Shown: positions 1 to 9,903, counted from the first letter of the stretch. The stretch: 64,000 bases of DNA from an uncultured Acidobacteriaceae bacterium (GCA_937879855.1 CALFMO010000050.1:62001-126000), one strand, 5' to 3'. The notes: a model not told the origin generated them from the letters alone. Made by a program: numbers and translations.

Positions 1-395
1 TTCAACACGACGGAGCGAAGGGGCATCCGCTGGAAACCCACACCAAGGGTTGGGACATTCATCCTTCCATCAGTCCGGCCGATGGCGACCGAATCATCAG
101 GAAGCGAGAATCCGATTCCTTCTTCGAAACGGACCTGCAGAAGGAGCTTCGAAAAAGAGGGATTACCAGGCTCGTCGTAGCGGGAGGCATGACCGAATAT
201 TGCGTGGACACAACTTGCCGACGTGCCACCAGTCTCGGTTACGACGTCACACTGGCGGGCGATGCCCACCTCACGCGTGACAACAAAGTGTTAACCGCCG
301 TGAATATCATCGCGCACCACAACCTGGTGCTTGAGGATTTCGGTGCAGGCGAGCATGTGGTTTGCGTCAAGCCGAGCGTCGACATTGTTTTCTAA
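1..395 (+). CDS. Isochorismatase-family cysteine hydrolase, C-terminal part
   Basis: The start lies outside the window; the frame is open from base 3 and ends at a TAA. The visible ~130 residues contain the family hallmarks: a KRESDSFF stretch where the catalytic Lys and the following S/A-F motif sit, and GGMTEYCVDTTCRRA, which holds the nucleophilic Cys. The C-terminal part (GDAHLTRDN, then an HHNLVLEDFG stretch) matches the nicotinamidase/isochorismatase-like fold. Such enzymes hydrolyse amides or related bonds (nicotinamide, N-carbamoyl compounds, isochorismate), and the substrate cannot be told from this fragment. The next gene follows after 31 bp on the same strand, so the two may be cotranscribed. 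Confidence 0.9.
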   Translation, partial: QHDGAKGHPLETHTKGWDIHPSISPADGDRIIRKRESDSFFETDLQKELRKRGITRLVVAGGMTEYCVDTTCRRATSLGYDVTLAGDAHLTRDNKVLTAVNIIAHHNLVLEDFGAGEHVVCVKPSVDIVF

Positions 396-426
396 GGCCT
401 GATGCGTACGATTACGGAGCCCATTC

Positions 427-1113
427 ATGAAACGGACGTTGCTCTCGTGGAGCAGTGGAAAGGACAGCGCCTGGAGCCTGCACCTTCTCCGGCAGCACCT
501 TGACTGCGATGTCGTCGGGCTGCTGACAACGTTTAATCAAGCGGCGAACCGGGTTGCTATGCATGCCGTACGCCGCAGCCTCGTCGAGGCGCAGGCGGAA
601 GCCGTCGGTATTCCTCTCTGGCACGTGGATTTGCCGTGGCCCTGCTCCAATGCCGACTACGAGTGCATCATGCAAAAAGCGTGCGAAGAAGCGATTCAGA
701 AGGGAATCGACCACATTGCTTTCGGCGATTTATTCCTGACCGAGATTCGTTCCTACCGCGAGAAGCAATTGGAGAATTCCGGATTGCAGCCGCTGTTTCC
801 CGTTTGGGGTTTTCCCACGCGCGAACTGGCTCATGCCATGATCAAATCCGGCATACGTGCCAAGCTCACTTGCGTCGACCCAAGACTCTTGGCGCCCGAA
901 TTTGTGGGCCGCGAATTCGATGAGCAATTGCTATCTGATTTGCCGCCGGAGGTCGATCCATGTGGTGAAAACGGGGAATTCCATACCTTTGTGTATGCCG
1001 GACCGATGTTTCAGCGGCCTCTGCCGGTGGAGCTGGGAGAGATTGTGGAGCGCGAGGGCTTTGTGTTCGCTGACCTGCAGCTTAGTGAGAAGCCGGTGGG
1101 CTTCGCCTCATAG
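427..1113 (+). CDS. Dph6-like adenine nucleotide alpha-hydrolase (PP-loop ATPase)
   Basis: A 228-residue cytosolic protein. The N-terminus carries the PP-loop SSGKDSA (residues ~9-15), which binds ATP in N-type ATP pyrophosphatases. The C-terminal half has the signature of the diphthine-ammonia ligase/MJ0570 family: EFVGREFD, then PCGENGEFHTFVYAGPMF, where the GENGEFHT stretch is nearly invariant. Archaeal and eukaryotic members amidate diphthine on elongation factor 2. Bacteria lack diphthamide, so the role of bacterial members is unknown, probably ATP-dependent amidation of another substrate. ATG start 31 bp after the isochorismatase-family gene. Confidence 0.88.
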   Translation: MKRTLLSWSSGKDSAWSLHLLRQHLDCDVVGLLTTFNQAANRVAMHAVRRSLVEAQAEAVGIPLWHVDLPWPCSNADYECIMQKACEEAIQKGIDHIAFGDLFLTEIRSYREKQLENSGLQPLFPVWGFPTRELAHAMIKSGIRAKLTCVDPRLLAPEFVGREFDEQLLSDLPPEVDPCGENGEFHTFVYAGPMFQRPLPVELGEIVEREGFVFADLQLSEKPVGFAS

Positions 1114-1197
1114 CAGGCAAACGAAGCCACTGCGGACGTCCACGTAGTCTCTCAACAACTTCAATCCGGCTGAATTTTGGTTTACAGTGGCAGCGCA

Positions 1198-2301
1198 ATG
1201 AAGCCTTTATTTTGCGCTGCTCTTTTGTTTCTGGCCGCGAATCCTGTGACTGCCCAATCCGTCCCCAAGCCCGCCACTTTTGATATTGCTGCGGCTGAGA
1301 GATTCGCGAACCTCGCACTCGCATGTGTGCACAAAGAATATCCGAACAAAATCAGTCACAGCTTGAACAGCGATAATGATGTGCAGCCGCCGCGAAAACT
1401 AACTCCCGCCTTTTACGGCTGCTATGACTGGCACTCATCTGTGCACGGACATTGGCTCCTTGCACGGCTGGTCAGGATGTTTCATGATGCCGCCTTCGCG
1501 CAGCCCGCCAGAGAGGCTTTGCGACAGAGCCTGACCGCCGAGAATATCGCTCAGGAAGCCGTCTATCTGCGGGCCGAAGGGCGGGCCAGCTTTGAACGTC
1601 CGTACGGGCTGGCATGGCTGCTGCAACTAGTCGCGGAGTTGCGGGAGTGGGACGACCCTCAAGCTCGCGAGATGGCCGCTAACCTGCGCCCGCTGGAGCA
1701 AGCCGCTCTGCAGCGGATGAACGAGTGGCTCCCCAAGCTCTCGCATCCCGTGCGAATTGGAGAGCATTCGCAGACCGCCTTTGCTCTCGGCCTGATGCTT
1801 GACTACGCTCGCGCCACTCGAGATACAAAGTTTGCCGAACTCCTGGAATCGAAAGCGCGGCAATTTTATCTGGCCGACAAGGACTGTCCCCTAGTGTACG
1901 AGCCTTCGGGAGAAGATTTCCTTTCTCCGTGCCTGGGTGAAGCTGACCTGATGCGGCGCGTGCTGCCGGGTCCTCAGTTTGCGCGCTGGCTCCAATCTTT
2001 TCTACCGCAGATTTCTTCGGCGAGGAAAATTGCATGGTTGGAGCCGGTGGTATCGCCCGATCCCAGTGATCCCAAGCTGGCGCATTTGGATGGACTCAAC
2101 TTGAGTCGAGCCTGGATGCTGGAGGGTATCGCAACCGGTTTGCCGGAAGGCGATAAACGCCTCCCGATAATCAGAGCAGCTGCTGAGGAGCACACGCGCG
2201 CCGGACTGGCGGCGGTTACGGGCAAGCATTACGAAGGCGGTCATTGGCTTGGAAGTTTTGCAGTTTACCTCGTCACGAAGCGTGGCATCGCAGGCAAATG
2301 A
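1198..2301 (+). CDS. Exported DUF2891-family protein
   Basis: A 367-residue protein. I chose the ATG at 1198 over an in-frame TTG at 1177 because it places a clean signal peptide (MKPLFCAALLFLAANPVTAQ) at the N-terminus. The mature part has the DUF2891 signature GCYDWHSSVHGHW near residue 75, further conserved blocks (ERPYGLAWLLQL; SGEDFLSPCLGEADLMRR) and a late HYEGGHWLGSFAVYL. The helical, Trp/His-rich pattern suggests an alpha/alpha-barrel, perhaps carbohydrate-related, but the family has no established activity. It probably acts in the periplasm. It is separated from the upstream gene by 84 bp and from the next by about 190 bp. Confidence 0.85.
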   Translation: MKPLFCAALLFLAANPVTAQSVPKPATFDIAAAERFANLALACVHKEYPNKISHSLNSDNDVQPPRKLTPAFYGCYDWHSSVHGHWLLARLVRMFHDAAFAQPAREALRQSLTAENIAQEAVYLRAEGRASFERPYGLAWLLQLVAELREWDDPQAREMAANLRPLEQAALQRMNEWLPKLSHPVRIGEHSQTAFALGLMLDYARATRDTKFAELLESKARQFYLADKDCPLVYEPSGEDFLSPCLGEADLMRRVLPGPQFARWLQSFLPQISSARKIAWLEPVVSPDPSDPKLAHLDGLNLSRAWMLEGIATGLPEGDKRLPIIRAAAEEHTRAGLAAVTGKHYEGGHWLGSFAVYLVTKRGIAGK

Positions 2302-2487
2302 TTCGCATGCCAATCGTTTCGGCGAAGCTGGAGAACGCCAGTCCTTTTACTGCGATCGACGATGCAACCAAGTAGATGGCCCGCGTATCAAACGAGTATG
2401 TCTCCGGGGTTACGGTAGTTACGTCTCGTTGCTTGCGCCCACGCAACACGATATGTTAGGAAATAAGTAGGTTTCTCGTACGTCTGG

Positions 2488-2826
2488 ATGCTGCATCTGA
2501 CAAATCTCGAGGGTCGCTGGCGACGGGCTTCGTGCGCGTTCGTCATCCTCCTCGCCGCGTTTGCGTTGACCGTAAGCGTAGCTACTCGTTACTGCGCACC
2601 CCAAGGTTCTTCACCCTATGCGGTAAAGACCTTGCACAAACATTCGTCGCCCGAGCAAGCTCGGCAGCGTCTGACGAAAAACGCCGTGAACTGGATGCCC
2701 CAAGTGGTGCAAACCGGCATCCTGCAAGCCCCTAGTTCTTATCCTCGCATTGCCCCAGCTGGGCCACCGATGCCCAATGTTCTGCTCGAGACAAGCCTGT
2801 ACAACCGTCCTCCCCCCTCCTGCTGA
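2488..2826 (+). CDS. Small exported or membrane-anchored hypothetical protein
   Basis: A 112-residue reading frame with ATG start. Residues ~16-34 are hydrophobic (CAFVILLAAFALTVSVATRY) and would form a signal anchor. The remainder is a polar, Pro-rich tail ending in SLYNRPPPSC. I do not recognise a family. It stands alone, 186 bp after the DUF2891 gene and about 275 bp before the next gene, so it has its own promoter if it is real. The start is on the coding side of a plausible membrane topology, which favours a real gene, but a chance frame is not excluded. Confidence 0.5.
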   Translation: MLHLTNLEGRWRRASCAFVILLAAFALTVSVATRYCAPQGSSPYAVKTLHKHSSPEQARQRLTKNAVNWMPQVVQTGILQAPSSYPRIAPAGPPMPNVLLETSLYNRPPPSC

Positions 2827-3101
2827 CCTGTCTACCTTTTTAATCGTTGTAACCTTTTTGTCGTTTGTCGTCATCTCCTGTTGATGGGAAGGTATACCTC
2901 AGGTTTTTGTGTTCGCACGAAAATCGGTCGAGTTGAAGGTCAGAGAGAAACGGCGCGTTGCCCTTGTAAGCAACTTGTCGATGTACAACTTCAGCTCTGC
3001 TTCCCGGTGAAATGTAGATGCATAGGATTCCGGGGTGAGCGATCAAACTCGCTCCGTCAGGAGAGCCTCTCCTGAAAATCAGACTCTGAAAGGAAGCGTA
3101 C

Positions 3102-3800
3102 ATGGCGCTTGCACCCTTGTTGACCGAGGGAGAACTGGATGCTTTGCGGCAATTCGATACCTGCATGGTTGCGAACGCGGTTGAGACGTTCAACATTCGC
3201 CTGCACAACACAGGATTCACCAATGCCAGCATTCGCTGCATGTTCGAAGATGCCCCTCCAATGGTTGGGTATGCGGCAACAGCGCGGCTGCGGACTGGCG
3301 AGCCACCGATGGTGGGCAGCACCTTCCACGAACGCGGTGATTTCTGGAACAGCATTCTTGAGATTCCGGCGCCGCGCATTCTGGTCCTGGAAGACAAGGA
3401 TAGCCATCCTGGCCGCGGAGCTTTCGTAGGAGACATGCACGCCGCAATTCTCAGCGCGTTGGGATGTATCGGTTATGTGACCAATGGCGCGGTGCGGGAA
3501 CTGCCGGCTGTTCGCGCCATGGGGATGCACTTATTTGCTGGCAATGTCGCTGTCTCACATGCCTATGCACATATTTTCGATGTCGGTGCTTCCGTCACCG
3601 TGGGCGGAATGGAAGTGCGGCCGGGAGACCTGCTGCATGGCGACCGTCACGGGGTTCTCACCGTCCCGACGAAGATTGCCGGCGCAATCCCGGCGGTTGC
3701 CGCAAAGATGCAGAGGGCAGAGAAAAGGGTAATCGACTTCTGCCGATCCAAGGAATTTTCGGTGGCAAAGTTGGGCGAGTTTATGAAAAAGCAGGGCTAG
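3102..3800 (+). CDS. RraA-family protein (HMG aldolase-like)
   Basis: A 232-residue protein of the RraA/dimethylmenaquinone-methyltransferase-like fold. It keeps the core sequence GYVTNGAVRELPAVRAMG (residues ~124-141), the stretch that in 4-hydroxy-4-methyl-2-oxoglutarate aldolases reads TDGAVRD and holds the catalytic Arg and the metal-binding Asp; here Asp is replaced by Glu. A second typical block is VGGMEVRPGDLLHGDRHGV near residues 166-184. Possible roles are a class II pyruvate aldolase, oxaloacetate decarboxylase or, less likely, an RNase E inhibitor-like protein. It lies 50 bp before an RND efflux operon, and no functional link is evident. Confidence 0.87.
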   Translation: MALAPLLTEGELDALRQFDTCMVANAVETFNIRLHNTGFTNASIRCMFEDAPPMVGYAATARLRTGEPPMVGSTFHERGDFWNSILEIPAPRILVLEDKDSHPGRGAFVGDMHAAILSALGCIGYVTNGAVRELPAVRAMGMHLFAGNVAVSHAYAHIFDVGASVTVGGMEVRPGDLLHGDRHGVLTVPTKIAGAIPAVAAKMQRAEKRVIDFCRSKEFSVAKLGEFMKKQG

Positions 3801-3849
3801 TCGGAAAATGGCGCCCGCGAAACAGTAGGGAAGGCTGGTCCAGGAAACA

Positions 3850-5118
3850 ATGAGTCAATACCACACTCCGTTCACAACGCGAAACCGCAGACGCAAGGCA
3901 ACAATCTCAGTCACGCTTGCCGCTTTCGCAATCGCCCTCGTAGTCAGTCTGTCTTCTTGTTCAGGAGACCGGACCCGCAATGTGCAAGCCAATGGTCCGT
4001 CCATCACTGTCGGAGTCACCAAAGTGGTGAAGAAGTCTCTTGGTCGGCAGATCACATTGTCTTCGGAGTTGGTGCCATTTCAGGAGATTGACGTGTATGC
4101 CAAGGAATCTGGATACGTCAAGAAATTGATGGTGGATTACGGGTCGCACGTAAAGGCCGGCCAGGTCATGGCCATTCTTGAGATTCCCGAATTAGAAGCG
4201 CAATTGCAGGAAGATCAGGCAGAGATCAAGAACGCATCCAACCAAGTCACCCGGGCACAGCACGAACTGGGCCGTTATCAGGCGCAATACAAGGCCCTGC
4301 ATCTTGAGTACACCCGGTTGAATTCAGTTTTCGAAAGCCAGCCCGGAATCGTGGCCCAGCAGGAAGTCGATGACGCGCAAGGGAAAGATCTGGCTGCATC
4401 TTCGCAAGTCGACGCGGGCCAGGCAGCGCTGGAAGCCGCCCAGAGCCAGCTTTCCGTCGCCAAGGCCAAGCTTTCTCATGATCAAAGTCTTTTTGACTAT
4501 TCCAGAATAACGGCGCCTTTTTCCGGCATCGTCACCGAGCGCTACGCGAATCTCGGAACCCTGGTGCAAGCCGGGACGAATTCACAGGCGGCGCCAATCG
4601 TGAAGCTTTCGGAGGATGATCTGTTCCGGCTCGTGATTCCTGTTCCGGAATCGTATGTGAGATATATCCACGTCGGTGATCCCGTGGATGTTCGCGTGCC
4701 CTCCCTGAATAAAACCTTCCCGGGAAAAATTGCGCGATTCTCAGTGGATGTAAAAGAGGCCACGCGCACCATGCACACCGAAGTGGATGTCAAAAATCGA
4801 GATCGAGTCCTGATGCCGGGCCTTTATGCCGACGCCGATGTCGCTCTTGAACATCGAGACGATATCCCAACTGTACCTTTACAGGCGGTGAATCACGAGG
4901 GAAACAAGACCACAGTTTTTGTGGTGGGCAAGAACAGTGAACTTGAAGACCGGCCGATTATGCTTGGCCTCCAGACCGCCAACGACGCTGAAGTGGTCTC
5001 TGGACTAGCCGAAGGGGAAGAAGTAGTCGTTAGCGACCGGAGCGGATTGAAACCAGGTGAGACCGTTCACCCTCAGATCGTGCAAATCATGCAATACCAA
5101 GAGGGTAGCCAGCAATAA
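3850..5118 (+). CDS. RND efflux adaptor (membrane fusion protein), lipoprotein
   Basis: Periplasmic adaptor of a tripartite efflux pump, 422 residues. Residues ~18-36 form a lipoprotein signal with lipobox ending at Cys37 (SLSSC), so it is probably anchored to the inner membrane. A barrel-sandwich lipoyl half-motif (YVKKLMVDYGSHVKAGQVMA) is followed by a long coiled-coil hairpin (residues ~120-205, Gln/Ala-rich), the second lipoyl half (APFSGIVTERYANLGTLVQAG), a beta-barrel and a membrane-proximal domain. It is the first gene of an operon with the pump (35 bp downstream) and outer-membrane channel. No local regulator is visible. Confidence 0.95.
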   Translation: MSQYHTPFTTRNRRRKATISVTLAAFAIALVVSLSSCSGDRTRNVQANGPSITVGVTKVVKKSLGRQITLSSELVPFQEIDVYAKESGYVKKLMVDYGSHVKAGQVMAILEIPELEAQLQEDQAEIKNASNQVTRAQHELGRYQAQYKALHLEYTRLNSVFESQPGIVAQQEVDDAQGKDLAASSQVDAGQAALEAAQSQLSVAKAKLSHDQSLFDYSRITAPFSGIVTERYANLGTLVQAGTNSQAAPIVKLSEDDLFRLVIPVPESYVRYIHVGDPVDVRVPSLNKTFPGKIARFSVDVKEATRTMHTEVDVKNRDRVLMPGLYADADVALEHRDDIPTVPLQAVNHEGNKTTVFVVGKNSELEDRPIMLGLQTANDAEVVSGLAEGEEVVVSDRSGLKPGETVHPQIVQIMQYQEGSQQ

Positions 5119-5153
5119 GCGATTTGCTGACAAACTCTCAAGAGTGAGATGAA

Positions 5154-8100
5154 ATGACACGTTTTTCAATTCGAAATCCGTACTTCGTCATCGTCGTCTG
5201 TCTCGTGCTCACCGTAATCGGCGTGACCAGTCTGGCACGGATGCCGGTGGACTTGTTTCCGACCATCAATCTGCCGGAAGTTGTGGTGGCCACGTTCTAT
5301 TCTGGAATGCCTCCGGAAGACATCGAGACCGACATAACCGATCCTCTCGAACGGTTCTTTACGTTAGCCAGCGGCATTGATCACATGGAATCTCGTTCTC
5401 TGCTGGGCGTAAGCATTATCAAAGTTTACTTTCAGCCAGGAACAAGTGCCGATGCTGACGTCACTGAGCTATCAAACCTTGCTTTGGCCGATCTAAAGCG
5501 TTTGCCGCCGGGTACATTACCGCCGGTGGTGCTGAAGTTCGATGCTTCCAGTTTGCCAGTGTGCCTGGTCACGCTTAAGGGAGAGGGCCTGAACCAGACG
5601 CAACTTCACGATATCGGTCAGTTTTCCATTCGCAATCAGATTGCGGTGGTCCCGGGGGCCGAGATTCCGCCGCCTTTTGGCGGAAAGTATCGGCAGATCA
5701 TGGTGTATGTGGATCCATACAAGCTCGCCTCCCGGCAATTGAGCCCGATGGATGTTGTCAACGCGGTGAACAACTCGAATCTGATTCTTCCCGCCGGCGA
5801 CGTCAAGATGGGCTCCATGGACTACTACGTCTATTCCAACAGTTTGGTCGATGACATGGACCAACTGTCCAAGTTACCCGTCAAGAGCGTAGGCAACTCA
5901 TGGGTTACGGTGGACGATATCGGCAAGGCAGAGGATGCCAATCAAATCCAGTACAACTTAGTGCGCGTAGATGGTCAAAGGTCCGTTTATCTACCCATCA
6001 TGAAGCAAGGCGGCGATACCAACACGATCGCGGTCGTCCAAGGTATTCGCGATGCCATTCAGCATCTCTACGATATTCCGAAACAATTGAAGTCCACGGT
6101 TGTATTTGATCAGTCGGCCTTTGTGAAAGAAGCTATCAACACCCTGCTTCATGAAGGCCTCATCGGATTGGCCCTAACCAGTTTGATGATCCTCATTTTC
6201 CTGGGAAGTCTTCGCGCCACGTCTGCTGTTTTCCTCTCGATACCTCTTTCAGCGCTGGCTACCTTTGTGGTCTTGTACATGACGGGCAGCACTATCAACA
6301 CCATGATTCTGGGAGGGCTAGCGCTCGCCTTTTCGCGCATTATTGATAATTCCGTCATCTCGCTGGAAAACATCTACCGCCATCTGGAACACGGTGCGGC
6401 GCCCATGGCCGCTGCGGAAACAGGAGGCTCCGAAGTTAGTCTCGCAGTACTAGCTGCCACTCTGACGACAGTCGTTGTCTTCTTCCCGGTGACATTTCTT
6501 TATGGCGTCAGCAAGTTCCTGTTCTCAGCGCTGGCGCTCGCGGTTGTGATCTCGCTGTTCGCGTCGTATGTCGTGGCCATGACCGTGATCCCGCTGTTCT
6601 GTTCACGATTTTTGCAAGCTGTGCCTCATGCCAACAGTGGTGCAGGGCACGAATACGAAGTCGAGCCCAGTGTCGCAACCAGCCAGTCCTGGTGGACGAG
6701 GTTTACCGCTGGCTTCAACCGTCACTTTAATCGGATGCTCGATTTCTATGAGTATTGGGTGAATCGAGCACTGGTTCGTCCCGGCCTGACCCTTGCGGTG
6801 CTGAGCGGTGTGTTTCTTGTCAGTCTGGTCATCTACCCATTTCTGGGTCTCGCATTCTTTCCTAGCACCGATGCCGGTCAATTCACGATCAACGTGAAGG
6901 TTCCCACAGGAACCCGGCTCGAAGTGACCGAACAGTATGTCGCCAAAGTCGAAGACCTCATCCGCAATGTAGTGGGCTCCAAAGATCTGAAGATGGTGGT
7001 TTCTAACGTCGGAGTAGTTCCGGATTTTTCTTCACTCTATACGACCAACGCCGGACCCTATACGGCAACCATCCAAGTAGCCCTACAGGATGAGCATCGG
7101 CTGAGCAGCTTCGAATATATGGCCCGCGTGCAGAAAGAAATGGCAAACCAGTTCCCGGATATTCGGGCCTTTTTTTCCAGCGGTTCGATGGTAGATGCAA
7201 TTTTGAACTCGGGAATGCCTGCTCCCATTGACGTTCAGATCAGCAGTCGCAGCCTGAAACAGTCCTATGCCGTGGCTCAAGATTTGGCCAGTCGTATCCG
7301 GCAACTACCGGGAGTAGGCGAGGTCTACATTCCTCAGGACATGAATTATCCCGGGCTGCGGTTGAACGTTGACCGGGTGCACGCCGGAGAGTTGGGGCTT
7401 ACGCAGAAAGAAGTGGTCGATAACGTAATCACAGCGCTCAATTCGAACTCGATGATTGCTCCCAATTATTGGGTCGACCGGAAGAGCGGCAACGACTATT
7501 TCCTCACGGTCCAATATTTCGAGAATGGCCGGGCCGCGATTCACGACTTTGCGGATCTGACAAATATTCCGATCCGTGCTCCCAACCTGAAGCAGCCCAC
7601 CACCCTGGATGCCGTGGTGAAGCTTGAAGACATCCGGACGCCGACCGAGGTAGATCACTACCAGATTCAACGAGTCACTGATGTGTATGTGACGCCCGTC
7701 GGCGAGGGCTTGGGCAAGATCGCAAGCGAGGTCCAACGGACGGTCGACGAGACGAAACTTCCAGAGAACGTGAGAGTCGATCTTCGAGGAATGGTGAAAG
7801 GCATGAACGCCTCATTCCGCAGTTTTGCGATCGGACTCTCGATGTCTGTCATTCTTCTTTACCTGATTCTCGTCGCGCAGTTTAAGTCATTTAAGGACCC
7901 CCTCCTGATCATGTTGGCGGTTCCGATGGGCTTCATCGGAGTCCTGATCATTCTGCCTCTGACGGGGACAACGCTGAATGTGATGTCGCTGATGGGCGTT
8001 CTGATGCTGGTCGGTATCTCGGCATCGAACAGCATTCTGATTGTGGAATTCGCGCATCGTCTTGAGGACCAGGGAAATTCCGTCAAGGACGCCATCGTTA

Positions 8101-8348
8101 CATCGTGCCGAGTGCGCTTGCGCCCGATTCTTATGACCTCGCTTGCAACAATCATCGGAATGGTGCCGATGGCGCTGAAACTCGGTACCGGAAGCGAACA
8201 GTATGCGCCACTTGCGCGGGCAATCATCGGCGGGCTGACTTCCTCGGTAATTTTGACGATCTTCATCGTGCCGGCTGCTTATCTGCTGGTGTACGGGAAA
8301 CGGGAACGCCAGACCGCAACAACCCTGTCGACGGGAACACCCGAATGA
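5154..8348 (+). CDS. RND efflux permease, HAE1/AcrB-like, with altered proton-relay residues
   Basis: A 1064-residue inner-membrane pump with the usual duplicated layout: TM1 at residues ~10-28, a large periplasmic loop, six TM segments (~335-490), TM7 near 545, a second periplasmic loop and the final TM block (~880-1050). It would export small hydrophobic compounds using the proton gradient, with the adaptor upstream and the TolC-like protein downstream. The TM4 motif reads IIDNSVISLEN, so only the first Asp of the AcrB pair D407-D408 is present (D398, then N399). The TM10 motif GISASNSILIVEF has Ser958 where AcrB has Lys940. Substrate is unknown; no heavy-metal signature is evident. Confidence 0.95.
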   Translation: MTRFSIRNPYFVIVVCLVLTVIGVTSLARMPVDLFPTINLPEVVVATFYSGMPPEDIETDITDPLERFFTLASGIDHMESRSLLGVSIIKVYFQPGTSADADVTELSNLALADLKRLPPGTLPPVVLKFDASSLPVCLVTLKGEGLNQTQLHDIGQFSIRNQIAVVPGAEIPPPFGGKYRQIMVYVDPYKLASRQLSPMDVVNAVNNSNLILPAGDVKMGSMDYYVYSNSLVDDMDQLSKLPVKSVGNSWVTVDDIGKAEDANQIQYNLVRVDGQRSVYLPIMKQGGDTNTIAVVQGIRDAIQHLYDIPKQLKSTVVFDQSAFVKEAINTLLHEGLIGLALTSLMILIFLGSLRATSAVFLSIPLSALATFVVLYMTGSTINTMILGGLALAFSRIIDNSVISLENIYRHLEHGAAPMAAAETGGSEVSLAVLAATLTTVVVFFPVTFLYGVSKFLFSALALAVVISLFASYVVAMTVIPLFCSRFLQAVPHANSGAGHEYEVEPSVATSQSWWTRFTAGFNRHFNRMLDFYEYWVNRALVRPGLTLAVLSGVFLVSLVIYPFLGLAFFPSTDAGQFTINVKVPTGTRLEVTEQYVAKVEDLIRNVVGSKDLKMVVSNVGVVPDFSSLYTTNAGPYTATIQVALQDEHRLSSFEYMARVQKEMANQFPDIRAFFSSGSMVDAILNSGMPAPIDVQISSRSLKQSYAVAQDLASRIRQLPGVGEVYIPQDMNYPGLRLNVDRVHAGELGLTQKEVVDNVITALNSNSMIAPNYWVDRKSGNDYFLTVQYFENGRAAIHDFADLTNIPIRAPNLKQPTTLDAVVKLEDIRTPTEVDHYQIQRVTDVYVTPVGEGLGKIASEVQRTVDETKLPENVRVDLRGMVKGMNASFRSFAIGLSMSVILLYLILVAQFKSFKDPLLIMLAVPMGFIGVLIILPLTGTTLNVMSLMGVLMLVGISASNSILIVEFAHRLEDQGNSVKDAIVTSCRVRLRPILMTSLATIIGMVPMALKLGTGSEQYAPLARAIIGGLTSSVILTIFIVPAAYLLVYGKRERQTATTLSTGTPE

Positions 8349-8379
8349 GAACAACGCATCCAGGATCCGAGGTGACCCA

Positions 8380-9903
8380 ATGACGAGGGTCATTACTTTC
8401 CGATTCTGCACACCGCTGCTAATTCTCGGCGCGCTTCTATCCCAGCCTGGCTGGGCACAGGCGTCCGACAAATCGGGGCCAGGGGAGAATTTGCCATCCG
8501 CCCCTCAACCGCAAGAAATACAAACGTCGCCTCGCGCCTTGGCGCTTCCCAATGTCCAAGTGGCGGTGGTTGCCCGACTGCAGAGTGACGGCGGTCCGCA
8601 GACGAGTTCGTCTGTGGCCGGTACAACCGCTCAAGCGGCGCAAGCGCCAAGCATCACCGTACGGCTCACGCGTGCCGAGGCCGAGCAGTTGGCTCTCAAG
8701 AACAATCCCCGTATTAGTGTCGGGCGTTTGCTGGCTCTGGCGCAACATCAGATCTATCGCGAGACCAGGGCCGCTGAGCTTCCTAATTTTAACGGCGCGA
8801 TAACCGCTGTCGATGCCAATGAAGGCAGCCGCATTGGTGCCGGCGCGCTCAATGCACCTCGCCTGCTCGAACACGCTGGTGCCGGAGTGACTCTTAGCCA
8901 GCTGATCACCGACTTTGGGCGAACAACCAATCTGGTGTCGTCGTCAAAGCTTTTGGAGAAGGCGCAGAACGCCAATGCCTTGGCTACGACGGAAGACATC
9001 ATTTTGGCCACGGATCAGGCCTTTTACAACGTGCTGCAAGCCGAAGCGCTGCTCAAGGTCGCACAACAAACCGTGACCACACGCGGCTCAGTTCAACATC
9101 AGATCGACGAACTTACCAAGAGCAAATTGAAATCGGGACTGGACTTATCTTTTGCCGACGTCAATCTCTCGCAAGCCAAGTTGCTGCAACTCGATGCGCA
9201 GAACAACGTCGATTCCACACTCGCCGCACTCACGGCAGTCCTCGGCCTCGACAAGCAAGTGAACTATGAACTGGCGGAAGAAGACGCCTCGCTGCCAGCG
9301 CCGCCCCCGGATGTGGATGTGCTGATCAATACCGCTATGCAGCAGCGTCCCGACCTGCAAGCGCTTAACTACGACCAGCAGGCAGCTGAGAAGTTCCGCC
9401 GCGCCCAACGTGACCTGAATTTTCCTACCATCAGTGCGCTAGGCATCGCGGGCGCAACTCCAGTGCGTCCAGACTGCTTTGGCGGCTGCTTTCCCAACTA
9501 TTTTGTTTCCAGCTGGTACGGTGCCATCGGCGTGAATATGAGCGTCCCCATCTTTAATGGTTTTCTTTTCAGCGCCCAGGCATCCGAGGCGAGATACCGG
9601 GCGCAAGCCGCGACCGAGAACACGCGGGATTTGCGCGACCGGGTTGTCCGCGACGTTCGCACTGCATGGCTGGCCGCGAACACGGCATTCCAGAGAGTCG
9701 GCGTGGCCGCCGAGCTAGCCAAGGAAGCCGACTTGAGTCTGAATCTTGCCCAGGGACGTTATCAGCTTGGACTGGGCTCGATCGTCGAGCTCAGTCAGGC
9801 GCAGTTGCAGCAAACCGACGCGGCCATCGGCTATGTCAATGCCCAATACCAGTACCGGCTCGCTCTTTCAACCTTGAATTTTGAAATTGGAGTACAACCC
9901 TGA
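8380..9903 (+). CDS. TolC-family outer-membrane efflux channel
   Basis: A 507-residue outer-membrane factor with an N-terminal signal peptide (hydrophobic stretch LLILGALLSQPGWAQA). After a Pro/Gln-rich linker, two OEP repeats follow. The first begins RLTRAEAEQLALKNNP, the classic opening of the family, and the second contains the matching QRPDLQALNYDQQAAE block. Helical heptads rich in Ala/Gln form the periplasmic tunnel, and SVPIFNGFLFSAQ is the usual beta-strand turn. It is the third gene of the efflux operon, 31 bp after the pump, and completes a self-sufficient tripartite system. Confidence 0.95.
   Translation: MTRVITFRFCTPLLILGALLSQPGWAQASDKSGPGENLPSAPQPQEIQTSPRALALPNVQVAVVARLQSDGGPQTSSSVAGTTAQAAQAPSITVRLTRAEAEQLALKNNPRISVGRLLALAQHQIYRETRAAELPNFNGAITAVDANEGSRIGAGALNAPRLLEHAGAGVTLSQLITDFGRTTNLVSSSKLLEKAQNANALATTEDIILATDQAFYNVLQAEALLKVAQQTVTTRGSVQHQIDELTKSKLKSGLDLSFADVNLSQAKLLQLDAQNNVDSTLAALTAVLGLDKQVNYELAEEDASLPAPPPDVDVLINTAMQQRPDLQALNYDQQAAEKFRRAQRDLNFPTISALGIAGATPVRPDCFGGCFPNYFVSSWYGAIGVNMSVPIFNGFLFSAQASEARYRAQAATENTRDLRDRVVRDVRTAWLAANTAFQRVGVAAELAKEADLSLNLAQGRYQLGLGSIVELSQAQLQQTDAAIGYVNAQYQYRLALSTLNFEIGVQP

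Noticed and set aside
2881..3075. 64-codon frame before the RraA-like gene
   Set aside because: No ribosome site, no hydrophobic or domain pattern and Cys/Arg-rich composition unlike a real small protein.
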